From Treponema sp. (GTDB taxonomy: Bacteria; Spirochaetota; Spirochaetia; Treponematales; Treponemataceae): 64,000 nucleotides of DNA. Shown in pieces: positions 16,649-23,071 of the stretch; position 1 is the stretch's first letter; each line of letters opens with the position of its first letter. Position numbers and translations under genes: made by a program. The notes below the pieces were generated by a model. That model searched no databases and was not told where the DNA came from. It was given only the letters and a program-made list of their open reading frames with translations. The stretch lies in NCBI GenBank assembly GCA_016296575.1, contig JAEDJA010000005.1:46776-110775 (forward strand), read 5' to 3'.

Positions 16649-18700
16649 ATGGCAGAAAGAAAAAATGATAAATTCCGCGTAGCAGTTATATTCAATGTTC
16701 TGAATGAGCAGTATCAGATTTCCATTCTTGAAGGGATGAAAGCAAAAGCTCTTGAACTGGGACTTGAACTTGTGTTTATTCAGCAGGAAGTCAGCTTCAA
16801 TAAAACCGGTATTGCTTCCATTTTTCCACTGGAAAATTATCTGAACGCAGACGGAATTATCCTTATGTCATCTGTTTTTCCTGGAAACGATAAAATAAAC
16901 ACTTACACGGGCATAAAGAATCTTTACGGCAACAAACCTGTAATAACAGTTGGAAAAGAAATTCCAGGAATTCCAAGTGTTATGATACGAACAAAAGATT
17001 CCATGGAACATCTGGTAGCACACCTTGTTGAACAGCATGATTACAAAACTTTTCTTTATTTAAGTGGTCTTGCTGATCACCGGGACAACAAAAACCGTCA
17101 GAAAGTCTTTGTAGATTCAATGGAAAAATATAAAAAAGAAAAAAGGTCTGTTTCTTACGATATTCTGATTGGAAATTTTTCGGAAGTTGAAGCCATCGAC
17201 AAAATGTCAGCCTACATAAGCACCCATGAAAATGCTGTTGATGCAATTGTCTGTGCCAATGACAACATGGCTATAGGAACCTACAAAGTTCTTAAAACCC
17301 TTGACGAAAAAAATCCCTGGCGAAAATGTGCTGTTACAGGATTTGATGATACACCGCAGGCGAGTCTTTCTATTCCGCCCCTCACTACTGTAGTTCAGCC
17401 TTTGGATGAAATTGGACGAAAATCCGTAAATCTTATAAACAATCTTTTAAAGGGGCAGCCAGTACCTCCTGTATGTGACATTCAGTCAAAACTGATTCTG
17501 CGAAATTCCTGTGGATGCCGTCTTTATTCCCAGGATACACAGCAGATTATCGACACACTTCAGCATGATTATTTTCAGAGTGAACAGCTTTTACGCAATA
17601 TGAGTGTATTCGGTCAGGAAGTCAACGGATCATATTCCATGACAAAACTCCGTTCCACCCTGGATATAAACCTGAATCACCTTGGTATTCAAACCTTTAT
17701 CATTATAGCTTTTGAAAAGAAAAACAAGGCTCATGTATTATATACAAAACTAAACGGCCAGCAGCTCATGAAAGAGAATGAAATAGAAAAAACCACCATC
17801 AGTGAATATGCAAACAAGCTTTCAGCCCTTACACCTAAAGGCCAGTGCTTTGCCGTAAAATTTCTTTACACCTCGGAAGGAAATCTGGGTTGTATTTTTT
17901 ATGATGCACCTTCCTACGCCCATCCATGTGTTTTCTCAATTTCTGTAAATATTGCCCAGAAGATTTACAATATGAACACCATCAGAGAAAGGGCACGCCA
18001 GGCTCAGAGACTGGAGCAGGAAGTTGAAAAACGTACAAAACAGCTGATTCGGGTAAACAATAAGCGACTTGCCGTAGAAGCTGAAGTCCTGAAAATCTCC
18101 GACATGGAACGCAAACGCTTTTCCACCGATCTTCATGACGATATCTGCCAGCGCCTTGCAGGTATTTCCATGCTTTGCCGAAGCTACTCCAACAATCCCC
18201 AGGGTGCAACCAGTGAACAGATGACCGAACTGACCCAGCTTATTTCAACTACACTTTCAGCCACCCGTCAGTATGCCCACAACTCATTTCCAATGGATCT
18301 TGAAACTCTGGGACTATCCGACTCCATCGAAAATCTTCTGGTCGCTGCATCAAAAAATGCCTGTTTAATAGTAGAATTCAACTGGAATCTGCCTAAAGAA
18401 TATGAATTTGAAAAAACTGTAGCTGTAAATATTTTCCGTATTGCACAGGAGGGACTGCAGAATATCATAAAACATGCAAAGGCCACAAAAGTTGTTTTCC
18501 GCGCAGAGCAAACTAAAGCTTCGGTGGTAATAAGCCTTTCAGATGATGGAATTGGTATTCAAAAAGAAAAAATCAACAGCGGTCTTGGATTTCACTCCAT
18601 GGAATACCGGGCAAACCAGATAGGTGCAAAATTTTCAATCAAGCAGAACACACCTAAAGGCACAATAGTAGAACTCAAGATAAAGAATAATGAAAAATAG
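16649..18700 (+). CDS. Cytosolic histidine kinase with a LacI-type sugar-binding sensor domain
   Basis: 683 residues without signal peptide or membrane segment. Residues about 8-290 are a periplasmic-binding-protein fold of the LacI/GalR regulator type (RVAVIFNVLNEQYQISILEGMKAKA ends the split-start; AIVCANDNMAIGTYKVL and AVTGFDDTPQASL are hallmark strands) followed by NSCGC. A middle region (320-450) resembles no domain I can name. Then a coiled coil (~450-485) leads to an HisKA_3 block with His496 in DLHDDICQRL and an HATPase (N-box and GIGIQKEKINSGLGFHSM). It would sense a cytosolic ligand such as a sugar and phosphorylate the divergent NarL regulator. Confidence 0.85.
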   Translation: MAERKNDKFRVAVIFNVLNEQYQISILEGMKAKALELGLELVFIQQEVSFNKTGIASIFPLENYLNADGIILMSSVFPGNDKINTYTGIKNLYGNKPVITVGKEIPGIPSVMIRTKDSMEHLVAHLVEQHDYKTFLYLSGLADHRDNKNRQKVFVDSMEKYKKEKRSVSYDILIGNFSEVEAIDKMSAYISTHENAVDAIVCANDNMAIGTYKVLKTLDEKNPWRKCAVTGFDDTPQASLSIPPLTTVVQPLDEIGRKSVNLINNLLKGQPVPPVCDIQSKLILRNSCGCRLYSQDTQQIIDTLQHDYFQSEQLLRNMSVFGQEVNGSYSMTKLRSTLDINLNHLGIQTFIIIAFEKKNKAHVLYTKLNGQQLMKENEIEKTTISEYANKLSALTPKGQCFAVKFLYTSEGNLGCIFYDAPSYAHPCVFSISVNIAQKIYNMNTIRERARQAQRLEQEVEKRTKQLIRVNNKRLAVEAEVLKISDMERKRFSTDLHDDICQRLAGISMLCRSYSNNPQGATSEQMTELTQLISTTLSATRQYAHNSFPMDLETLGLSDSIENLLVAASKNACLIVEFNWNLPKEYEFEKTVAVNIFRIAQEGLQNIIKHAKATKVVFRAEQTKASVVISLSDDGIGIQKEKINSGLGFHSMEYRANQIGAKFSIKQNTPKGTIVELKIKNNEK

Positions 18701-18707
18701 TTTAGCT

Positions 18708-19172
18708 TTATCTGTTAATTTTTGATTTTACTTCTTCAAGCAATCCAGTGCAGCCTTCCCAAACATCGGCAAAAGTGCGGTCAAAATTATGGGTGTACCA
18801 TGGATCCGAAATATCGTCATTTATTCCAGCATGCTCAAGAAGAAGAGAAATTTTTCTTTCAGGATCGGAAGGCCAGCGTCTGTTCATGTAATAAAGATTT
18901 TCACTGTCCATACCAATTAGATAATCGTAGCGGTTATAATCAGCAGCATTTATTTGGCGTGCAGCTCTTCTTGAAAAAGGAATACGGTGCCGGGTAAGAA
19001 CATCCCTGGTTCCATAATGAATATCATTTCCAATTTCTTCAGTGCTTGTTGCGGCAGATTCAATATTTATTTTGTCAGATAGACCTGCCTGATCTACCAG
19101 ATATTTCATTACAAATTCAGCCATTGGTGAGCGGCAAATATTACCGTGGCAGATAAAAAGAATATTAAGCAA
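18708..19172 (-). CDS. Low-molecular-weight protein tyrosine phosphatase
   Basis: 154 residues from TTG 19172. The catalytic P-loop FICHGNICRSP lies at the N-terminus, and the conserved general-acid loop is DPWYTHNF. These define LMW-PTP enzymes, which dephosphorylate Tyr residues of kinases or exopolysaccharide proteins (Wzb-like). The ATG at 19199 would give extra residues before the strand, whereas the family normally begins two or three residues before the P-loop strand, so TTG is preferred. It overlaps the upstream gene's stop by 8 nt, suggesting coupling. No tyrosine kinase is nearby. Confidence 0.88.
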   Translation of the reverse strand: MLNILFICHGNICRSPMAEFVMKYLVDQAGLSDKINIESAATSTEEIGNDIHYGTRDVLTRHRIPFSRRAARQINAADYNRYDYLIGMDSENLYYMNRRWPSDPERKISLLLEHAGINDDISDPWYTHNFDRTFADVWEGCTGLLEEVKSKINR

Positions 19173-19596
19173 AATTTGTATTCCGTCCTGTAAATGCAAA
19201 TGAAAGGTAAATTCGGATTAATTTTCCGTCGCTGTCAAATTCAGGTGACATAACCATGCGATAAATCAAAGGGTTTCCATCTTCATCATAACTGGTAACA
19301 ATAAACTCTTCACTTTCCTTTACATTCTTAATGTATTCAGTTGTAAGCGAGGAAAGAATCATTTCCACATCTTTAGAAGAAATATGATAAAAAATAAGGT
19401 CCCGGGCTTCCTGCAAAGAAATTGATTTTCCTACCATTGGTGGATTCAGACTATCATGAAGCACCTGAATTCGAAATGTATCCAGTTCAAGAGACCATAC
19501 AGCATCAGTAAAATAAGCCATATTTTCCAGAAGAGCCTGGTTATAGGAAAGATTAGCCAGATTTTTTATAAAGCCAGAATTACTGTTTCGTTCCAT
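19165..19596 (-). CDS. Small PAS-like protein of unknown function
   Basis: 143 residues, soluble. The stretch NMAYFTDAVWSLELDTFRIQVLHDSL followed (from 98) by EEFIVTSYDEDGNPLIYRM and DGKLIRIYLSF suggests a PAS-type fold like the sensor parts of treponemal diguanylate cyclases, but no output domain follows. Translationally coupled with the LMW phosphatase gene. It could be a stand-alone sensor. Low certainty on fold. Confidence 0.55.
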   Translation of the reverse strand: MERNSNSGFIKNLANLSYNQALLENMAYFTDAVWSLELDTFRIQVLHDSLNPPMVGKSISLQEARDLIFYHISSKDVEMILSSLTTEYIKNVKESEEFIVTSYDEDGNPLIYRMVMSPEFDSDGKLIRIYLSFAFTGRNTNFA

Positions 19597-19670
19597 AAAA
19601 AAAGCATCTCCTATTTTGATAAAAAAAAACTAATTTCAAGTATACAATGGAATGAGAAAAATGCAAGGAT

Positions 19671-19698
19671 TTGACAAATATTACTAAGGCAATATAAT
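19671..19698 (+). promoter_or_regulatory. Sigma-70-type promoter of the small membrane gene
   Basis: -35 TTGACA (19671-19676), 16 bp spacer, -10 TATAAT (19693-19698), 30 bp before the start at 19729. Confidence 0.8.
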
Positions 19699-19728
19699 AG
19701 AAGAATACATTAATTAAAGGATTTTATT

Positions 19729-19944
19729 ATGGTTTCTATTATTCTTGGAATTATTTTTATTGCATTTACCGTATTTTCAGTACTCCCTTGTTGCCCTCTC
19801 AACTGGGGTGCAGATGTAATCAACTTCCTTAAAGGTTCAGTTCCTGTTCTTGCAGCATTTATTGGACTTATCTGTCTTTTCATTGGAGCTGCAGACATTA
19901 AAGACAAAAAAGAAGCAAAAAAAGAAAAAGCAAAGGAAGAATAA
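19729..19944 (+). CDS. Small two-helix membrane protein
   Basis: 71 residues with two hydrophobic segments (about 2-20 and 32-54), two adjacent Cys (LPCCPLNW) and a highly charged tail of Lys/Glu repeats (DKKEAKKEKAKEE). It has AAAGGA upstream and the promoter above. Unknown function; the strong promoter, start site and terminator argue that it is genuine. Confidence 0.7.
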   Translation: MVSIILGIIFIAFTVFSVLPCCPLNWGADVINFLKGSVPVLAAFIGLICLFIGAADIKDKKEAKKEKAKEE

Positions 19945-19952
19945 TTTCTCAA

Positions 19953-19985
19953 GTTTCAATAAAAACCTCTTCACCTTATTGAAAC
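19953..19985 (+). terminator. Terminator-like hairpin after the small membrane gene
   Basis: Perfect 10 bp arms GTTTCAATAA (19953-19962) and TTATTGAAAC (19976-19985); the T run after it is short. Confidence 0.55.
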
Positions 19986-20020
19986 TATTTGTGAAATATA
20001 ATATTATTAAGAACCCCGTA

Positions 20021-20083
20021 TTGGACTAAAACTGCTCATTTTGGTCCAGCGCCGATAAATCAGATGCAAAGATTTAGAAGCGC
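20021..20083 (+). promoter_or_regulatory. Structured leader of rplM-rpsI, candidate L13 autoregulatory element
   Basis: Two adjacent hairpins are drawn from the sequence. The first pairs TGGACTAAAA with TTTTGGTCCA (20022-20048, ten pairs with one G-T). The second pairs GCGC at 20049-20052 and 20080-20083, enclosing AAATC/GATTT. They lie between a -10-like TATAAT (19997-20002) and the rplM start at 20113. Ribosomal-protein leaders that bind their product are well known, so autoregulation is an inference. Confidence 0.5.
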
Positions 20084-20112
20084 AGATAACTTTTTATATA
20101 GTAAGGTATATC

Positions 20113-20541
20113 ATGAATACGATTTTCGTTAAAGAACACGAACAGCCTCGCAAATGGTACATCATTGATGCAGCTGGAAAACCAATGGGACGCGTAGCCG
20201 CAAAAGCAGCAGCTATCGCTCGTGGTAAAAACAAACCAACATTTACAAAAAACCAGAACATGGGTGACTACGTAGTAATCATCAATGCTGAAAAAGTTTT
20301 GGTAACTGGTGGAAAAGAATCAAAAAAAATCTACTACCATCACACTGGATTTGTAGGTGGACTCAAAGCTCAGACTTTTGCTAAAAAACTGGAAAAACAC
20401 CCAGATGAACCATTGAAATTGGCAGTTAAAGGTATGCTTCCACACGGACGTCTTGGACGCGCTCTTATGGACAATGTAAAAATCTATGCAGGTTCAGAAA
20501 ACCCACACGCTGCACAGAATCCACAGCCTTTGGAAGTGTAA
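20113..20541 (+). CDS. rplM: Ribosomal protein L13
   Basis: 142 residues, the standard size. Early segment WYIIDAAGKPMGRVAAKAA and the MLPHGRLGRALMDN motif are diagnostic. Basic throughout. Forms the bacterial rplM-rpsI pair with S9, 13 bp apart. Start ATG follows AAGG by 6 bp. Confidence 0.98.
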   Translation: MNTIFVKEHEQPRKWYIIDAAGKPMGRVAAKAAAIARGKNKPTFTKNQNMGDYVVIINAEKVLVTGGKESKKIYYHHTGFVGGLKAQTFAKKLEKHPDEPLKLAVKGMLPHGRLGRALMDNVKIYAGSENPHAAQNPQPLEV

Positions 20542-20554
20542 TTAGGAGTTCAAG

Positions 20555-20947
20555 ATGGTAAAAAATATTGCAATCGGTACAGGACGAAGAAAAACTGCTG
20601 TAGCCCGTGTATTCGTACGTGAAGGCTCAGGAAAAATTGTTGTAAACGGAAAAGATGCAAAAGATTACTTCTCTTCATCTGAACAGGTTCAGGTTGTTCG
20701 TCAGCCTCTCCTGGTTACATCAATGGAAGGAAAATACGACATTCTTATCAACGTTTGTGGTGGTGGTCTCAACGGTCAGGCTGCTGCTTGTCTTCACGGA
20801 ATTGCCCGTGCTTTGACACAGATTGATCCAGATTGTCACACAGCATTGAAAGCCAACGGATATCTTACACGTGACTCTCGCATGGTTGAACGTAAAAAGT
20901 ACGGCCAGAAAGGTGCACGCCGCAGATTCCAGTTCTCAAAACGCTAA
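20555..20947 (+). CDS. rpsI: Ribosomal protein S9
   Basis: 130 residues, typical size. The TGRRKTAVARVFVREGSGKIVVNG start and C-terminal KKYGQKGARRRFQFSKR (Arg/Lys-rich tail reaching the P-site tRNA) are diagnostic. Start 13 bp after rplM, with AGGAG. recX follows after 6 bp. Confidence 0.98.
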   Translation: MVKNIAIGTGRRKTAVARVFVREGSGKIVVNGKDAKDYFSSSEQVQVVRQPLLVTSMEGKYDILINVCGGGLNGQAAACLHGIARALTQIDPDCHTALKANGYLTRDSRMVERKKYGQKGARRRFQFSKR

Positions 20948-20953
20948 GTTTTA

Positions 20954-21553
20954 TTGGTTATCTTTGTTACAGAGCAGACTGCTTCAGGTTTGGTGCGAAT
21001 CCTTACCACGGAAGGGTCTGCTTTTTTTATAAGGCCGGATTATCTTACTACTATCTCCCCTCTTTCAATTAAACCTGATGCCGAATTTACAGAGGAACAG
21101 GAAGAAGAAATTATTGATGCAGGTTTTGCCACCAGTGCAGAAGCTAAAGCCGTAGATTATCTTTCCAGGGCAGAACAGTGCCGTTTTAAGCTTACACAAA
21201 AACTTATTGAAAAAGGCTTTGAAAAAAAGCACATTGATATGGCATTGGATTATATGGAATCCAAAAACTATCTTAACGATAGACGGTATACAGAAAGCTT
21301 CCTTCACCTGCGAAAAATCAATCACCTGGAAGGAAGAAGTAAGCTTACAAAAGAACTTCAAAACCGTGGAATAAACAGGGAAATCATAAAAGACTGTCTT
21401 GATCAGTTTTTTTTGGAAAATAACGAAGAAGAGCTTTGCATAAAGGCAATGAAAAAAATGCAAAAAAAAGGGAAATCCGGTGAAAAGCTTGAAAACGCCC
21501 TTTTCAACGCAGGATTTCCCTATAACATGATTCGTCGCCTGGTGGAAGATTAA
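20954..21553 (+). CDS. recX: RecX-like regulatory protein
   Basis: 199 residues. The repeated three-helix modules fit RecX, which binds and inhibits RecA filaments: ALDYLSRAEQCRFKLTQKLIEKGF-like blocks and, later, YMESKNYLNDRRYTESFLHLRKIN then LTKELQNRGINREIIKDCLDQ. The recognised start is a TTG at 20954 just 6 bp after rpsI with no Shine-Dalgarno; a later TTG is possible, so the N-terminal 30 residues are uncertain. Linkage to ribosomal protein genes rather than recA is unusual but seen in spirochaetes and could be chance. Confidence 0.75.
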   Translation: MVIFVTEQTASGLVRILTTEGSAFFIRPDYLTTISPLSIKPDAEFTEEQEEEIIDAGFATSAEAKAVDYLSRAEQCRFKLTQKLIEKGFEKKHIDMALDYMESKNYLNDRRYTESFLHLRKINHLEGRSKLTKELQNRGINREIIKDCLDQFFLENNEEELCIKAMKKMQKKGKSGEKLENALFNAGFPYNMIRRLVED

Positions 21554-21562
21554 ATAAGTCGA

Positions 21563-21627
21563 GCCAAGGCACGCTAACGCTTAAAGCCTTGACTTCGCCG
21601 TTTTTAGGGTTTGTAATAAACCCTAAA
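21563..21627 (+). terminator. Terminator region after recX
   Basis: Two hairpins: GCCAAGGC (from 21563) against GCCTTG (21587-21592 region), and the perfect TTTAGGGTTT-GTAAT-AAACCCTAAA (21603-21627). Either can end the recX transcript or the convergent dapL transcript. Confidence 0.6.
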
Positions 21628-21653
21628 TCAAACCACTCAAGAAAACATCTATT

Positions 21654-22877
21654 TTAGAATTCAAACTTCTTAAGTCTTTCGCAGGCTTCGATTACAGCTT
21701 CTTTATGACCAAATGCACTGATACGAACAAAGCTTTCACCGGCTGGTCCAAATCCGCTTCCTGGAGTTGTAACTACATGGCATTTATCAAGAATGGCGTC
21801 AAAAACATCCCATGATTTACGTCCTGGAAATTTTACCCAAAGATAAGGACTGTTTCCTGTAAAGTAAACAACTGCTCCGGCTTTCTTGAAATTTTCCCCT
21901 TCAAATGTTGCCTTAAGAACCTTTGCATTTTCCAGGTAATAATCAATTACGCTCTTCATTGCTTTAATACCTTCGGCATCCATACAGGCAAGTCCACCGT
22001 TCTGAACAACGTTTGATGCACCATTGAAAAGAGTTGTCATAACACGGTTCCAGTCTTTAATAACAGGAGTTCCATCTTCAAAACACAGCTCTTTTGGAAC
22101 TACTGACCATCCAAGTCGAACACCTGTAAATCCAGCTGGTTTTGAGTAAGAGTTGATTTCAATAGCACAAGTACGGGCACCTTCAATTTCAAAAATAGTT
22201 TTTGGAAGGTTTTCATCGCGAATAAATTCACGGTAAGCTGCATCAAAAATAATGATACATCCGTTAGCATTGGCAAAATCTACCAGTTTTTTAAGTTCTT
22301 CTTTTGTAGAAACAGCACCAGTTGGGTTATTTGGTGAACAGAAGTAAATCAGACTATTTGGTTCTACTTTTGAAAGATCAGGGAAGAAATTATTTTCAGG
22401 TGTACAAGGCATGTAAGTAACACCTTCATAACCGTTTCCGTTATTTGCACCGGCAGCTCCAGTAATAACTGAACCGTCAACATAAACTGGATAAGCAGGA
22501 TCCTGTACGGCAATTTTTACGTCTGCACCAAAAAGAGTCTGAATACGGGCAATATCACATTTTGCACCGTCAGAAATGAAAACTTCTTCTGTTTCAACAA
22601 GACCAGGATAGAAAACTTTGGCAATTTTTTCACGGAGTTCTGTAAGTCCCTGTTCATCACCATATCCTGAGTATCCTTCAGGAGTAGCAAGAGCCATTGA
22701 GTAGTCAGCCATAGCTTTAGCAATGTACTTTGGAAGAGGTTCAGTTGTATTACCGATTCCAAGACTGATGATTTTTGCATCAGGGTGAGCAGCTAAATAT
22801 TCACGGCGACGGCGATTAATTTCCGGAAAAAGATATCCGGCAGTAAGATTGGCAAATCCTTTGTTTCTTCTGATCAT
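21654..22877 (-). CDS. dapL: LL-diaminopimelate aminotransferase
   Basis: 407 residues of a class I/II PLP aminotransferase. It converts tetrahydrodipicolinate directly to LL-diaminopimelate, bypassing the acylated route. The early SLGIGNTTEPLP, the YGDEQGL region, SPNNPTGAVS, and the PLP-lysine in SYSKPAGFTGVR match the DapL family, whose length is about 410. It is isolated from asd and dapA, which lie 14 kb away in the window. Start ATG at 22877; the 194 bp upstream separates it from the divergent GH3 gene. Confidence 0.95.
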   Translation of the reverse strand: MIRRNKGFANLTAGYLFPEINRRRREYLAAHPDAKIISLGIGNTTEPLPKYIAKAMADYSMALATPEGYSGYGDEQGLTELREKIAKVFYPGLVETEEVFISDGAKCDIARIQTLFGADVKIAVQDPAYPVYVDGSVITGAAGANNGNGYEGVTYMPCTPENNFFPDLSKVEPNSLIYFCSPNNPTGAVSTKEELKKLVDFANANGCIIIFDAAYREFIRDENLPKTIFEIEGARTCAIEINSYSKPAGFTGVRLGWSVVPKELCFEDGTPVIKDWNRVMTTLFNGASNVVQNGGLACMDAEGIKAMKSVIDYYLENAKVLKATFEGENFKKAGAVVYFTGNSPYLWVKFPGRKSWDVFDAILDKCHVVTTPGSGFGPAGESFVRISAFGHKEAVIEACERLKKFEF

Positions 22878-23003
22878 ATATTGTTCCTTTTATCACCCAC
22901 AGGCGTTTGATATGAAAACAATTATAATGAAATAAAAAATGACTGTAAAGTTAGCATTAACTAACAAAAAGCGATTTATCCAATTTTATTACAGAAAATA
23001 GAT

Positions 23004-23032
23004 TTGAAAATTACTATTTTATTCCTTATAAT
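23004..23032 (+). promoter_or_regulatory. Promoter of the GH3 gene
   Basis: -35 TTGAAA (23004-23009), 17 bp spacer, -10 TATAAT (23027-23032), 40 bp before the ATG. AGGAG at 23061-23065 is the ribosome binding site. Confidence 0.8.
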
Positions 23033-23071
23033 CAGTAGATAAGTAATTTTACCTATACCTAGGAGCATTTT

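Noticed and set aside
22950..22965. GTTAG-N6-CTAAC dyad between dapL and GH3, similar to part of a trp operator
   Set aside because: Arms are only five bp in AT-rich sequence and no trp gene is near.
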